Shown here piece by piece: positions 24,673 to 33,678 of a DNA stretch of 33,678 nt. The DNA comes from Gammaproteobacteria bacterium (GTDB lineage Bacteria; Pseudomonadota; Gammaproteobacteria; Pseudomonadales; Halieaceae), in assembly GCA_030426545.1 (NCBI GenBank), contig JAUHYL010000044.1:1-33678 (forward strand), read 5' to 3'. Position 1 is the stretch's first letter, and each line of letters begins with the position of its first letter. A program made the position numbers and the translations under genes. The notes below the pieces were generated by a model that made no database searches, had not been told where the DNA came from, and was given only the letters and a program-made list of their open reading frames with translations.

Positions 24673-26079
24673 CTACTGCTGCGCCTTGCCCGGCGTCAGT
24701 TTTACCAGCCCAAACTTGTCGCCGATAACGTAGAGAGCCCCTGCGTGATACTCAACATCGCGCAGGCGTCTGCCAACTTTCCCCTTCCTTCCGGGCAGCG
24801 AATAATCCCACTTGTCGCTGACGTAAAAAATCTCGTCAAGGGTGACGCTGTCACCGTCAAAGGCGTAGCGATGCAGGTGCCTGCCGCGCAGGCCCGCGAC
24901 GAAGAAATTACCGTGCCAGGGGCTGCTACTGTCATTCACAAACGTCGAGCCGCTAGGTGAGAGGTTCCAGGTGGGGAAGCAAAGCAGTGGAAACTCCACG
25001 GTATCGGACAGCGGCTTCACATTGAGAGAGCGATGGCACTCGAAACTGCCCCAACCATAGTTTGCGCCGGGTTTAATGCGATTGATCTCGTCGAACCGGT
25101 TGGCGCCGTGTTCAGCGGTGTAGAGGTCGCCACTCTCCGGGTGCCAGGCCAGACCCTGTGGGTTGCGATGGCCCCGTGAGTACACATAGCTGCCGGGTAT
25201 GGGGTTGTCGTCAGGCACAGAGCCGTCCGGGTTCATCCGCAACACCTTGCCACCGAGGAACGCGATATCCTGCGACAACACGTCGGTGTTGGCATCACCG
25301 GTGCTCGCGTACAGCTTGCCGTCCGGGCCAAACTCGAGGCGCATGCCGGTGTGCTCGATGCTGCCCGGAATATCGTCTTTCAGAACCAGAGGATTTTCCA
25401 ACAGGCCATCGTTCAACTCCCACCGTTCAATCTTGTTCAGTACGCGCTGGAAATTCCATTGTTCGGGTTTGGCGAAAGACGGATCGGTGTCGTCCAGTTT
25501 GTAGGTATAGGCCAGATACACGTAGCGGTTGCTATTGAAATCAGGATCGATCGCCAACCCCATCAGGCCGGCTTCGTGCGTATCGATCACGCTGACTTTC
25601 AGTGCAGTCAGCGCCTTGCCGGAGGCGTCCATAGCAACAACCCGGCCCTTCTTCTCCGTTATCAACATGGTGCCGTCGGGCAGGAATTCCAGGTCCCAGG
25701 GCAGACGCAGGTCATCGCTGACCAGTTCTGCTTCCGGCGGCTCCCCGGTAAAGGTCGCCGATACAAGGTTGTAAGGGTCACTGACCAGGCTCACCGTAGG
25801 CAGGCGATCAGCAAGGTTCTGGCACTTGTCACGATCATCGCTCTTGGCGCAGGCATCGACATCGACGCTGATCTTGCGCTGCAGGCAGGGCTGCTTGTCA
25901 TCCCGGCAATCCAGCACCTGCGCACAGTGTTGTGCGCCCTCCTCGCAGCTGCCCAGGGACGGCGCGAGCGGCTCCAGCCGGTACGCTGCCTCTTCCGGGC
26001 TGATTTTCTGGCCGCAACCCACCAGCGCCACGCAGGTAATCAGCCCCAGGCAGGTTAGAACTTTTTTCGGTGTATTCAT
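24673..26079 (-). CDS. PQQ-type aldose/sorbosone dehydrogenase lipoprotein
   Basis: A 468-residue protein with a lipoprotein signal: KK, a hydrophobic stretch and lipobox LVGC with acylated Cys22. The +2 residue is Gly, so the outer membrane is the likely site under the Lol rule. Residues about 40-90 hold six cysteines (45, 52, 58, 65, 77, 86), an unusual small Cys-rich module. The remainder is a six-bladed beta-propeller of the soluble glucose/sorbosone dehydrogenase family: WDLEFLPDGTMLITEKKG, HEAGLMGLAIDPDF, EHTGMRLEFGPDGKLY and GHRNPQGLAWHP. PQQ or another quinone cofactor is expected from the family but cannot be proven here. ATG 26079 is preferred over the GTG at 26094 because it starts a normal signal peptide. 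Convergent with the gene ending at 24606. Confidence 0.85.
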   Translation of the reverse strand: MNTPKKVLTCLGLITCVALVGCGQKISPEEAAYRLEPLAPSLGSCEEGAQHCAQVLDCRDDKQPCLQRKISVDVDACAKSDDRDKCQNLADRLPTVSLVSDPYNLVSATFTGEPPEAELVSDDLRLPWDLEFLPDGTMLITEKKGRVVAMDASGKALTALKVSVIDTHEAGLMGLAIDPDFNSNRYVYLAYTYKLDDTDPSFAKPEQWNFQRVLNKIERWELNDGLLENPLVLKDDIPGSIEHTGMRLEFGPDGKLYASTGDANTDVLSQDIAFLGGKVLRMNPDGSVPDDNPIPGSYVYSRGHRNPQGLAWHPESGDLYTAEHGANRFDEINRIKPGANYGWGSFECHRSLNVKPLSDTVEFPLLCFPTWNLSPSGSTFVNDSSSPWHGNFFVAGLRGRHLHRYAFDGDSVTLDEIFYVSDKWDYSLPGRKGKVGRRLRDVEYHAGALYVIGDKFGLVKLTPGKAQQ

Positions 26080-26129
26080 TATTCTCTGCACCACTTTATT
26101 CAGTACACAACATCATTGGGATCGGCCAG

Positions 26130-26135
26130 TTTATA
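26130..26135 (-). promoter_or_regulatory. Possible -10 box for the PQQ-type dehydrogenase gene
   Basis: On the minus strand TATAAA (5 of 6 to consensus) lies about 50 bases before the dehydrogenase ATG, in the 133-base gap after parC. No clear -35 is paired with it. Confidence 0.28.
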
Positions 26136-26212
26136 CAGCGCTCGCCGTATCACCAAACACACGGTTCACAGTTATTGAAGCGGCCCAGCCGGCGCTGAGA
26201 ACCCGAAATGCC

Positions 26213-28465
26213 TCAGGACTCTACCTTCATTTCATCCACCTTCTGGAAACCCCGGGGCAACTTGTTGCCACGACGGCCACGTTCACCTCGGTAGTGCTTG
26301 AGGTCCTGGCCCTTGAGGGTCAAATGCCGCTTGCCGGAATGAATCACCAGGGCATCTGTCTCCTCCAGTACCTGCACGGCCACCACAAATTCGTCGCGGC
26401 TCTGCACGCGGGCAGGCGGAATGCTGATGATCTTGTTGCCCTTACCCCGGGGCAGCTGCGGTAACTCCTCCAGCGGGAACAACAACATACGTCCCTCATT
26501 GGATACAGCCGCCACCCAGGCACCTGCAACCTTCTGTATCAGCGCAGGCTGCAGCACCTTGCCGCCCTTGGGCAGCTTGATCGCCGCCTTGCCCGCCCGG
26601 TTCTTGGTTTGCAGGTCGCCCAGTTTGGCGACAAAGCCATAGCCCGCGTCGGAGGCGAGCAGACAAAGCGTCTCCTCAGGGCCCATCAGCAGTCCCTCAA
26701 AACTCGCACCGGACGGCGGGTTGATGCGCCCGGTAACAGGCTCGCCCTGCCCGCGCGCGGAGGGAAGGTTGTGCGAGGGAATAGTGTAGGCGCGGCCCGT
26801 GGAATCGAGAATTACCGTTGGCTGATTGCTGCGACCCAGCGCCGACATTTTGTAGGCATCGCCCGATTTGTAACTGAGTGAAGTCGGATCGATGTCGTGA
26901 CCCTTGGCGGCGCGAATCCAGCCCTTCTCTGACATCACAACGGTAATCGGATCGGCCGTCATTAACTCCAACTCGCTGAACGCTTTCGCTTCGTCACGTT
27001 CAACCAGCGGCGAGCGACGCGCATCACCAAACTTCTCAACGACCGCTTTCAGTTCGTTCTTGATCAGCGTTTTCAGGCGCGCTGCGCTGCCCAGCGTTTT
27101 CTTCAGTGAATCGCGCTCGTCTTCCAGTTCTTTTTGCTCAGCGCGAATGTTCATCTCTTCGAGCTTGGCGAGATTGCGCAGTTTCAGTTCAAGGATGGCC
27201 TCTGCCTGTGCGTCGGTAATCTTGAAACGCTTCATCAACGCGGGCTTGGGCTTCTCCTCGGTACGAATGATGTGGATCACTTCATCGATATTGAGGAAGG
27301 CGACAAGGTAGCCCTCCAGGATATGCAGACGCCGCTCCACCCGTTCCAGGCGGTACTCCAGCCGCCTGCGCACGGTCTCTGTACGGAACTTCAACCACTC
27401 CTTCAGCAGCACGTCCAATCCCTTGACGCCGGGACGGCCATCGATTCCGATCAGGTTCAGGTTGATGCGATAGCTGCGCTCCAGATCCGTACTGGCAAAC
27501 AGATGGCTCATCAGGGAGTCCAGGTCCACGCGGTTGGAACGGGGCACGATGACCAGGCGCGTGGGATTTTCATGATCGGATTCATCCCTTAGATCTGCGA
27601 CCATTGGCAACTTGCGCGCCTGCATTTGCTGGGCGATCTGCTCCAACACCCTGGAGCCGGACACCTGGTAGGGCAAAGCGTTAACAACCACGTCTGAGCC
27701 TTCTTTCTCCCACACAGCGCGCATGCGCAATGCGCCACGGCCGCTCTGGTACATATCCAGAATCTCTTCCCTGGGCGTGATGATCTCTGCATCGGTGGGG
27801 AAGTCCGGCGCCTGTACATGCTCGCAAAGTTCGGCGACCGTGGACTTCGGGTTCTCCAGCAGATGAATGGTTGCGGCAACAACCTCGCTGATATTGTGCG
27901 GCGGAATATCCGTCGCCATCCCCACGGCAATACCGGTGGTGCCGTTCAGCAACACGTTGGGCACCTGCGCGGGCAACACAGACGGCTCGTTCATCGTGCC
28001 ATCAAAATTGGGAACCCAGTCAACCGTGCCCTGCCCCAACTCGCCGAGTAAAACTTCCGAGTAGGCGGTCAGGCGTGATTCCGTGTAACGCATTGCGGCA
28101 AACGACTTGGGATCGTCTGGCGAGCCCCAGTTTCCCTGCCCGTCGATCAGCGGATAGCGGTAGCTGAAATTCTGCGCCATAAGCACCATGGCTTCGTAGG
28201 CGGCGCTGTCCCCGTGCGGGTGAAACTTGCCGATAACATCACCGACGGTCCGCGCAGACTTCTTGTACTTTGACGAGGCCTTGAGGCCCAGCTCACTCAT
28301 GGCGTAGACGATGCGTCGCTGCACGGGCTTCAGGCCGTCACCGACATGGGGTAGCGCCCTGTCAAGAATGACGTACATGGAGTAATCCAGGTACGCCTTC
28401 TCCGCATACTGCTTGAGTGACACCTGCTCGATGCCGTCGTTATCAATCTCTATATTTTCTGACAT
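26213..28465 (-). CDS. parC: ParC, topoisomerase IV subunit A
   Basis: A 750-residue DNA topoisomerase IV A subunit, which decatenates replicated chromosomes together with ParE (not in the window). The N-terminal part reads [28 protein letters not shown] in overlapping family blocks. The quinolone-determining region has [15 protein letters not shown] with S87 and E91, equivalent to the susceptible-type residues of Escherichia coli ParC (S80, E84). The catalytic tyrosine is Y127 in MRYTESRLT. The GyrA-type C-terminal propeller follows from about residue 490, shorter than in GyrA, and the GyrA box is not apparent. ATG 28465 (MSENIEID) is chosen; a GTG extension to 28531 would add a His-rich stretch that does not fit the family. 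Confidence 0.95.
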   Translation of the reverse strand: MSENIEIDNDGIEQVSLKQYAEKAYLDYSMYVILDRALPHVGDGLKPVQRRIVYAMSELGLKASSKYKKSARTVGDVIGKFHPHGDSAAYEAMVLMAQNFSYRYPLIDGQGNWGSPDDPKSFAAMRYTESRLTAYSEVLLGELGQGTVDWVPNFDGTMNEPSVLPAQVPNVLLNGTTGIAVGMATDIPPHNISEVVAATIHLLENPKSTVAELCEHVQAPDFPTDAEIITPREEILDMYQSGRGALRMRAVWEKEGSDVVVNALPYQVSGSRVLEQIAQQMQARKLPMVADLRDESDHENPTRLVIVPRSNRVDLDSLMSHLFASTDLERSYRINLNLIGIDGRPGVKGLDVLLKEWLKFRTETVRRRLEYRLERVERRLHILEGYLVAFLNIDEVIHIIRTEEKPKPALMKRFKITDAQAEAILELKLRNLAKLEEMNIRAEQKELEDERDSLKKTLGSAARLKTLIKNELKAVVEKFGDARRSPLVERDEAKAFSELELMTADPITVVMSEKGWIRAAKGHDIDPTSLSYKSGDAYKMSALGRSNQPTVILDSTGRAYTIPSHNLPSARGQGEPVTGRINPPSGASFEGLLMGPEETLCLLASDAGYGFVAKLGDLQTKNRAGKAAIKLPKGGKVLQPALIQKVAGAWVAAVSNEGRMLLFPLEELPQLPRGKGNKIISIPPARVQSRDEFVVAVQVLEETDALVIHSGKRHLTLKGQDLKHYRGERGRRGNKLPRGFQKVDEMKVES

Positions 28466-28591
28466 AACTGCGTACTTGCGATGATGGTGGTGATGCTGAA
28501 AGGTGCCGCCGAAGGTAATACGCAACGGCACTCACATGAAAGCCCAGATTTGAAAAACCGAACGTAGAAAGCAGAACCGCAATCCAACACG

Positions 28592-29401
28592 TCAACCGGC
28601 TCGGCGGGTGCCGCGCAGGCCCACCAGTTGTTCGTTGAGGTTGACGATAGAGTTCGCCATATCAATGAGCAGGCTGTGAATGGTCGACGGATTGCTCTTG
28701 ATCAGCTCCGTGAACTGCTCCTTGGGCACCTTGACGATGGAGCAACTTGTTTTCGCCCGCACCGTGGCACTGCGATCTGCGTGGGTGAGCGCCGCCATGG
28801 CGCCAAATATCTCGCCGTCACCAATGCGCCCCACCGTCACATCATCGACCAGCACTTCTGCCACGCCGGTCGACATGTGGAACACGTAATCAGCCCGGTC
28901 GCCCTGCTGGATAATGATATCTCCGGGCTCGTACATTTCGAAACCCGGGGTGGTGGGCGCGTCCTCCTGCTTGTTCACTGCCGCGATGCGGACCATCATG
29001 CCGGCGTAGGTGACCAGCAGTTTCGTCCACAGCCTGACAGCCGCGGGATCATCAAACACCCGCTGCAGAAAATCCAGCGCAGGATACGCATCGACAGCGG
29101 CGCCCGCTTCACTGCCGTAAGATACCGCGATGAGTTCGTCGCTGTTGCCGGTGATATCCGGCAGCAGAATGTCGCCCTCTTCCAGGGTGAAGATCGATTT
29201 ACCCTGGTAGCGGGCCGCAATGGAGCCGCTGTTCACCACATAAAAGCGCGTACCGTCATAGCCGCGAAAATTACCGGCCGGTGTCGGCTCTACCTCAAGA
29301 GCAATAGCCGGGAGGTTAACCACTTCCAGCAGGCCACGGGTAAGCTCGCGATACTGCGCGGCCAGGTTATTGAAATCCTGTTCGTCAGTGCTGGCCTGCA
29401 T
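28592..29401 (-). CDS. Cyclic-nucleotide-binding-domain-like protein
   Basis: A 269-residue cytoplasmic protein with two cupin-like halves. The C-terminal half (about 147-260) is a cNMP-binding-domain fold: GDIIIQQGDRADYVFHMSTG, then the phosphate-binding-cassette region GEIFGAMAALTHADRSATV. There the usual Glu after Phe-Gly is Ala (A201), while the Arg is kept (R210). That Glu normally contacts the cyclic nucleotide ribose, so ligand binding may be altered or lost. The N-terminal half (about 35-110, FYVVNSGSIAARYQGKSIF and EEGDILLPD) looks like a more diverged copy. There is no DNA-binding or catalytic domain, so any output would be by protein contact (inference). It lies upstream of parC on the same strand, with a 126-base gap. 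Confidence 0.78.
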   Translation of the reverse strand: MQASTDEQDFNNLAAQYRELTRGLLEVVNLPAIALEVEPTPAGNFRGYDGTRFYVVNSGSIAARYQGKSIFTLEEGDILLPDITGNSDELIAVSYGSEAGAAVDAYPALDFLQRVFDDPAAVRLWTKLLVTYAGMMVRIAAVNKQEDAPTTPGFEMYEPGDIIIQQGDRADYVFHMSTGVAEVLVDDVTVGRIGDGEIFGAMAALTHADRSATVRAKTSCSIVKVPKEQFTELIKSNPSTIHSLLIDMANSIVNLNEQLVGLRGTRRAG

Positions 29402-29523
29402 GCTTATTACCCCACTTTGCTGGCTGCCCCGGGGGACAGATTCCGCCTATAGTAACAACTAAAGGCGTGGTGGAGAATCACAGCGCCTCGTATTGCACGC
29501 CGAGAGAGGAAGCGAAAGCGGCT

Positions 29524-29997
29524 ATGCAGGTAGAGTGGAAGACAAGCACCTTTGACGCCCTGCGCAACGACGAGTTGTACGACATACTGCAGCTACGGAT
29601 GCAGGTTTTTATTCTGGAACAGGATTCCATCTACCTCGATCTGGACGGCAAGGACCTTCAGGCCAGCCATATGCTGGGCACGGTAGCGGGCGGCCTCTGC
29701 GCTTACCAGCGCTGCCTGCCGCCGGGAGCGAGCTACCCCGAGAGTTCTCTGGGGCGCATTGTCGTGGCGCCGAAATGGCGCGGGCACTCACTGGGCAGGG
29801 AGTTGGTGTCCCGCGGCATCGCGTACAACCTGAGTACCTGGCCAGACAGCGGTATCTGTATCAGTGCCCAGGCTCATCTGCAGCCGTTTTACTCGGAATT
29901 GGGATTCTGCGGTGAGGGGCCGGAATACCAGGAGGACGGTATTCCCCATCGAAAAATGCGTTACACGCAACCGGGGGGTGTTGTACCCGGCAACTGA
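29524..29997 (+). CDS. elaA: ElaA-family GNAT acetyltransferase
   Basis: A 157-residue GNAT protein closely resembling Escherichia coli ElaA: LYDILQLRMQVFILEQDSIYLDLDG in overlapping blocks, then LGRIVVAPKWRGHSLGRELV, which holds the acetyl-CoA-binding R-G-x-x-x-G-x-x-L pattern, then AQAHLQPFYSELGF and EDGIPHRKM. The acceptor substrate of ElaA is not established. The ATG at 29524 gives MQVEWKTSTF, matching the family start; a GTG at 29467 would add 19 unlike residues. A TATAGT box (29448-29453) could be its -10 but has no good -35. Its stop is seven bases from that of the convergent dtd gene. Confidence 0.88.
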   Translation: MQVEWKTSTFDALRNDELYDILQLRMQVFILEQDSIYLDLDGKDLQASHMLGTVAGGLCAYQRCLPPGASYPESSLGRIVVAPKWRGHSLGRELVSRGIAYNLSTWPDSGICISAQAHLQPFYSELGFCGEGPEYQEDGIPHRKMRYTQPGGVVPGN

Positions 29998-30004
29998 CCG
30001 TGCC

Positions 30005-30445
30005 TCAGGCGACCTCAAGTAAAAAAGTAACCGGCCCGTCATTGACCAACTCCACCTGCATGTCGGCCCCGAATTGCCCGGCGGCGACCGCCTCATGCAG
30101 CGCGCTCAGTCGCGACAAGGTGTAATCGTACAGGGCCTCAGCCTCTGCAGGCGGCAGAGCAGTGCTGAAGCTGGGACGCAGACCCTTGCGCGTATCGGCG
30201 GAAAGCGTGAACTGGGAGACCAGTAACACGCCCCCCTGGATATCCACAACGCTCTGGTTCATGCGCCCCTGTGCATCGGGGAAAACCCGGTAGGCCAGTA
30301 GTTTTTCCAGCAGGCGGTCCGCGCTATCGCGGCTGTCACCCTTGTCGAGCCCCAGCAGTACCAGTAAGCCGGTGCCAATCTCGCCCACACGATCGCCGTC
30401 CACCGTCACACTGGCGCGGGAAACGCGTTGCAGCAGGGCTTTCAC
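30005..30445 (-). CDS. dtd: D-aminoacyl-tRNA deacylase (Dtd)
   Basis: A 146-residue proofreading enzyme that removes D-amino acids, and glycine, mischarged onto tRNA. The two active-site signatures are present: SQFTLSADTRKGLRPSFS and the Gly-cisPro element NDGPVTFLL near the C-terminus. The N-terminus MKALLQRVSRASVTVDG is typical. The start is a GTG at 30445 with an AAGGGT ribosome site six bases upstream. It follows typA on the same strand by 12 bases, so the two are probably one transcript linked by a role in translation fidelity. Confidence 0.95.
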   Translation of the reverse strand: MKALLQRVSRASVTVDGDRVGEIGTGLLVLLGLDKGDSRDSADRLLEKLLAYRVFPDAQGRMNQSVVDIQGGVLLVSQFTLSADTRKGLRPSFSTALPPAEAEALYDYTLSRLSALHEAVAAGQFGADMQVELVNDGPVTFLLEVA

Positions 30446-30457
30446 GCGCGACCCTTA

Positions 30458-32269
30458 TCAGCCACGCGCGGCGCGCTTGCGCTCGTGCTCCTGCAACAGC
30501 TTCTTCCGCAGTCGGATACTCTCGGGGGTGACCTCAACCAGCTCGTCATCCTCGATGAACTCCAACGCCTGCTCCAGGGAATGTTTCACGGGCGGCGTCA
30601 GCGTCAGTGCCTCGTCGGTGCCGGAGGCACGCACATTGGTAAGCTGCTTCGCCTTGGTGGGGTTCACCGGCAGGTCGTTACCCCGCGAGTGCAGGCCCAC
30701 TATCTGTCCTTCATAAATTTCGATGTTGGGGTCGACAAACATGCGCCCCCTTTCCTGCAGGTTGTACAGGCCATAGGCCAGCGTCTTGCCCTTCACCATG
30801 GAAACGAGCACGCCGTTGGTACGGTGAATAATCTCGGCATTCTTCACCGGGCCATAGTGGTCGAAGACGTGCGTGAGGATACCGCCGCCCGAGGTCATGG
30901 TGAGGAACTGCGAGCGGAAACCGATCAGCCCGCGTGCCGGAATAATGAACTCCAGCCGCACCCTGCCCTTGCCGTCCGGAACCATGTTAACCAGTTCCGC
31001 GCGCCGCAGGCCCAGCTCTTCCATCACCGCGCCCTGGTGCTGTTCTTCGCAATCGATAACCAGTTGCTCGAACGGTTCGTGAATCTCGCCGTCGACTTCC
31101 TTGCGAATGACCTCCGGGCGCGACACCCCCAGCTCGAAACCCTCGCGGCGCATGGTTTCAATCAGCACTGACAGGTGCAATTCGCCCCGGCCCGATACCT
31201 TGAACTTGTCCGGGCTGTCGCCGGGTTCCACGCGCAGGGCGACGTTGTGGATCAACTCGCGCTCAAGACGTTCCTTGATATTGCGCGACGTGACGTACTT
31301 GCCTTCTTTTCCTGCAAACGGCGAATCGTTCACCTGGAAGGTCATACTGACCGTAGGCTCATCCACGGACAGCGCCGGCAAAGCCTCCGGCACGTCCGGA
31401 TCACACAGCGTATCGGAAATATTCAGGCCTTCTATGCCGGTAATGCAAACAATGTCGCCTGCCCGCGCGGCACTGACTTCAACACGCTCCAGGCCGAGGT
31501 AGCCCATCACCTGCAACACGCGGCCCTTGCGGGTTGCGCCATCAGCGTCGACCACCACAACCTGCGCGTTGGGCGACAAACGGCCACGCGTAATTCGGCC
31601 TACCCCGATAACGCCAACGTAGCTGGAGTAGTCCAGTGCCGAGATCTGCATTTGCAGCGCGCCATCAGTATCAACCGCGGGCGCAGGGACATGCTCTATC
31701 ACGGTTTCAAACAGGGCCTGCATGTCGTCACCCATGGCTTCGTGCTCCAGGCCCGAAGTGCCCTCGATTGCCGAGGTATAGATGATGGGAAAGTCCAGCT
31801 GCGCTTCCGTCGCGCCCAGTCGATCAAACAGGTCGAAGACCTGGTCGACCACCCAGTCCGGCCGCGCACCGGGCCGGTCCACCTTGTTGACTACCACGAT
31901 GGGGTTGAGCCCGCGCTCAAACGCCTTGGAGGTGACAAAACGTGTCTGCGGCATAGGGCCATCCACGGCGTCCACCAGCAGCAGCACGGAATCGACCATG
32001 GACAGAACGCGCTCCACTTCGCCGCCGAAATCCGCGTGCCCGGGGGTATCGACAATGTTGATGTGATAGCCGTTCCACTCAATGGCCGTGTTCTTGGCCA
32101 GAATGGTGATGCCGCGTTCCCGCTCCTGGTCATTGGAGTCCATCACCCGCTCGGCGCCCTCTGAGCGCCTGTCCAGGGTACCGGACTGCTGCAGCAGGCA
32201 ATCGACCAGGGTCGTCTTGCCGTGGTCCACGTGGGCAATGATGGCAATATTGCGTAGTTTCTCTATCAA
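30458..32269 (-). CDS. typA: TypA/BipA, ribosome-associated translational GTPase
   Basis: A 603-residue EF-G-like GTPase that acts on ribosome assembly and stress adaptation, notably at low temperature. G motifs are complete: [10 protein letters not shown] (12-21), [22 protein letters not shown] and SAIEG. The C-terminal BipA-specific domain includes [21 protein letters not shown] in overlapping blocks and [25 protein letters not shown] choose a TTG start at 32269, because TypA proteins begin M-I-E-x-L-R-N-I and a GGGAA site lies about six bases upstream. The TTG at 32284 would add five residues not found in the family. dtd follows. Confidence 0.95.
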   Translation of the reverse strand: MIEKLRNIAIIAHVDHGKTTLVDCLLQQSGTLDRRSEGAERVMDSNDQERERGITILAKNTAIEWNGYHINIVDTPGHADFGGEVERVLSMVDSVLLLVDAVDGPMPQTRFVTSKAFERGLNPIVVVNKVDRPGARPDWVVDQVFDLFDRLGATEAQLDFPIIYTSAIEGTSGLEHEAMGDDMQALFETVIEHVPAPAVDTDGALQMQISALDYSSYVGVIGVGRITRGRLSPNAQVVVVDADGATRKGRVLQVMGYLGLERVEVSAARAGDIVCITGIEGLNISDTLCDPDVPEALPALSVDEPTVSMTFQVNDSPFAGKEGKYVTSRNIKERLERELIHNVALRVEPGDSPDKFKVSGRGELHLSVLIETMRREGFELGVSRPEVIRKEVDGEIHEPFEQLVIDCEEQHQGAVMEELGLRRAELVNMVPDGKGRVRLEFIIPARGLIGFRSQFLTMTSGGGILTHVFDHYGPVKNAEIIHRTNGVLVSMVKGKTLAYGLYNLQERGRMFVDPNIEIYEGQIVGLHSRGNDLPVNPTKAKQLTNVRASGTDEALTLTPPVKHSLEQALEFIEDDELVEVTPESIRLRKKLLQEHERKRAARG

Positions 32270-32325
32270 GGTGATTTCCCGCAAACACGCTGGCCCGCGA
32301 TGCGCTGACCTGCAAAAAGGCGCGG

Positions 32326-32331
32326 ATTATA
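32326..32331 (-). promoter_or_regulatory. -10 box of a likely typA promoter
   Basis: On the minus strand a perfect TATAAT lies about 57 bases before the typA start, between thiI and typA. The -35 at 17 bases reads CTGTCG, a weak match. A typA-dtd transcript from here is likely. Confidence 0.42.
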
Positions 32332-32352
32332 CAGCACGGCCACAGGAACGAC

Positions 32353-32416
32353 AGGTTGAAAAGTCCCGTTTAACGCGGGGGAAAAGGCATCGAAATTGGG
32401 CCCCAGACGGTGGGGC
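32353..32416 (-). terminator. Weak terminator hairpins after thiI
   Basis: Directly after the thiI stop, GCCCCA and TGGGGC (32411-32416 and 32400-32405) form a six-base stem with a five-base loop, followed by AATTT. A second smaller hairpin CCCG/CGGG further on (about 32364-32378) is followed by ACTTTT. Neither has a long T tract, so termination may be partial and some transcripts may read into typA. Confidence 0.35.
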
Positions 32417-33678
32417 TCAGGGGGCGTAGACCTTGATATCCAGCGCTGTTGATTCACGCAGGTAGCTGGCGTGCAGCCTGCTCATCACTCCCTGGCCGCA
32501 ATACAGCAGGTAAGTCCCACCGCTATCGAGCTCCGCGGCACGGCGGTGCAGTTCGTAGAAGGGGATCCTCAGCACCGGCACTGGCACCGGCACCCGCAGT
32601 GGCGACAGCTCCTCCTCTTCCGGATGGCGGATATCAACAATAGTGGCGTGCGCCAGTGGCACCGTGAGCACCTCGACCTCGGTGCGCTGCAAATCCTCCA
32701 GCGCCAGCTCGTCGATGCGTGACTGACGTCGATTGGCAATGGCCCGCTCCAGCACCGCCATATCAAACGCGGCCTCGGCCGCTTCTACCTTGTCCAATCG
32801 CGCGCGGGTAGTGGGCTTGACCGAGATGACCCCGCAGTATTCAGGCATATTGGCAGCGAACGCCTCTGTGCCGATTTCGGCCGCCATGCGCACAATCTCT
32901 TCTTTGTCGGTGGCCACCAGCGGTCGCAAAACCAGGCGATCGATCACCTTGTCGATCACCGCCAGGTTGCGCAGTGTCTGACTGCTGACCTGGGCGACGC
33001 TCTCACCTGTCACCAGCGCGTCAATTTCCAGTTCCTGCGCGACGTGATCAGCGGCGCGCAACATCATGCGCTTCAGCACCACTCCCATCTGGCGATCATC
33101 CACCTTGCTCAGCAGCTCCGCCACCACTTCCTCGAAGGGCACCGTGATAAACAACACGCGCTGGTTGCAGCCGTATTTCTGCCAGAGGTAGAGCGCCACC
33201 TCCTTTACGCCAATCTCGTGGTCGCGCCCACCTAGGTTGAAAAACAGAAAATGCGTGCGCATGCCGCGCTTCATGGTCAGGTAGCTGGCCACAGGCGAAT
33301 CGAAGCCGCCGGAAATCAACGACATCACCGCATCGATACTTCCGATTGGAAACCCACCCAGCCCGCGGTGACGCTTTGCGATGACAAAAAGGCTTTCATC
33401 GCTGATCTCAATATCGACCGTCACCTCGGGAGAGGTCAGATTTACGCCGGCCGCCTCACTGCGCGCCAGCAATGCGCCGCCGACCTCTCGCTCTACCTCG
33501 ACCGAGGTAAACGCGTGCCGGCCGCTGCGTTTGCAGCGCACGGCGAAGGTCTTGCCGCGCAGACGATCGGCATAGTCAGGCAGGACCCTGTCCACAATTT
33601 CATCCATCGCCGGCAGCGGATACTCCTTCACCTCCAGGATGTAGGTAATACCGGCGATATTGCGCATGGACTGCTGCA
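32417..33678 (-). CDS. thiI: ThiI, tRNA 4-thiouridine synthetase with rhodanese domain (5' end outside the window)
   Basis: About 420 codons; compared with Escherichia coli ThiI (482 residues), roughly 65 N-terminal residues lie past the window edge. The frame is open to base 33678, so the Met at 33667 is internal. It adds sulphur to U8 of tRNA and takes part in thiazole synthesis for thiamine in enterics. Visible parts: the end of the ferredoxin-like region and THUMP domain ([20 protein letters not shown]), the PP-loop [10 protein letters not shown], the MPEYCGVIS cysteine, and a C-terminal rhodanese domain with the persulfide cysteine in [10 protein letters not shown]. Presence of the rhodanese domain suggests the full enteric-type sulphur relay. 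typA lies downstream on the same strand. Confidence 0.95.
   Translation of the reverse strand, partial: QQSMRNIAGITYILEVKEYPLPAMDEIVDRVLPDYADRLRGKTFAVRCKRSGRHAFTSVEVEREVGGALLARSEAAGVNLTSPEVTVDIEISDESLFVIAKRHRGLGGFPIGSIDAVMSLISGGFDSPVASYLTMKRGMRTHFLFFNLGGRDHEIGVKEVALYLWQKYGCNQRVLFITVPFEEVVAELLSKVDDRQMGVVLKRMMLRAADHVAQELEIDALVTGESVAQVSSQTLRNLAVIDKVIDRLVLRPLVATDKEEIVRMAAEIGTEAFAANMPEYCGVISVKPTTRARLDKVEAAEAAFDMAVLERAIANRRQSRIDELALEDLQRTEVEVLTVPLAHATIVDIRHPEEEELSPLRVPVPVPVLRIPFYELHRRAAELDSGGTYLLYCGQGVMSRLHASYLRESTALDIKVYAP

Noticed and set aside
28466-28531. His-rich N-terminal extension of ParC (five consecutive His codons)
   Set aside because: The GTG start would add 22 residues unlike any ParC. 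The natural start is the ATG at 28465, and the CAT/CAC run is in the upstream region, not a tag or an insertion.
28628-29452. 274-codon plus-strand frame opposite the cNMP-like gene
   Set aside because: Reverse-strand shadow of the cNMP-binding-like protein, which has a recognisable fold. The shadow has none.
31175-32164. 329-codon open frame on the plus strand
   Set aside because: It lies wholly opposite typA, whose protein is unmistakable. The frame is a side effect of GC-rich codon use, and its translation has no recognisable domain.
1-33678. CRISPR array, prophage, insertion sequence or genomic island
   Set aside because: No spaced direct repeats, transposase, integrase or terminal repeats were seen. 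Gene order is that of a core gammaproteobacterial chromosome.

Overview
The window is GC-rich chromosomal DNA from a gammaproteobacterium. The best evidence is gene order: ubiE-ubiJ-ubiB-hisI-hisE-tatABC is the arrangement known from Pseudomonas, and serB with a divergent membrane-protein gene, parC, efp-epmA and typA also fit. The three-gene transhydrogenase, the PQQ-type sugar dehydrogenase lipoprotein and the NhaC antiporter suggest an aerobic, possibly marine lineage near Halieaceae/Cellvibrionales. That placement is inference from gene content; no rRNA is present. I saw no tRNA, rRNA, insertion sequence, phage gene or CRISPR array. Coding density is high, and only one gap exceeds 300 bases (14999-15362).

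Layout. 1-4695 (+): the tail of ubiE, then ubiJ and ubiB (ubiquinone), a good promoter, then hisI-hisE (histidine steps 2 and 3) and tatA-tatB-tatC (export of folded proteins). 4744-9212: an SDR oxidoreductase (-) divergent from an MsbA-like ABC exporter (+). The exporter overlaps tail-to-tail with a hemerythrin protein that has a histone-H1-like basic tail (-), followed by a thioesterase gene (-). The thioesterase is translationally coupled to an NhaC antiporter (-, to 10702). 10873-14998 (+): a DNA-repair pair, a FAN1-type VRR-NUC nuclease and an XPD/DinG-type Fe-S helicase with an N-terminal RecB/Cas4-like nuclease domain. 15363-18153 (+): pntAA-pntAB-pntB with a strong terminator.

18270-19848 (-): efp and epmA, the translation factor and its Lys34-modifying ligase. 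20044-21903 (+): a large protein of unknown function with a PilZ-like segment. 21919-24606: serB (-) divergent from a two-TM protein with a cyclase-like domain lacking both metal aspartates (+). 24673-29401 (-): the PQQ-type dehydrogenase lipoprotein, parC, and a cyclic-nucleotide-binding-like protein with an altered ligand pocket. 29524-29997 (+): an ElaA-type acetyltransferase. 30005-33678 (-): dtd, typA/bipA and thiI, the last cut by the window edge.

Most of the window is housekeeping. The less ordinary parts are the FAN1 plus nuclease-helicase pair, the H1-tailed hemerythrin protein, and three proteins within about 9 kb (20-29 kb) that resemble second-messenger domains but appear to have lost key ligand or metal residues.
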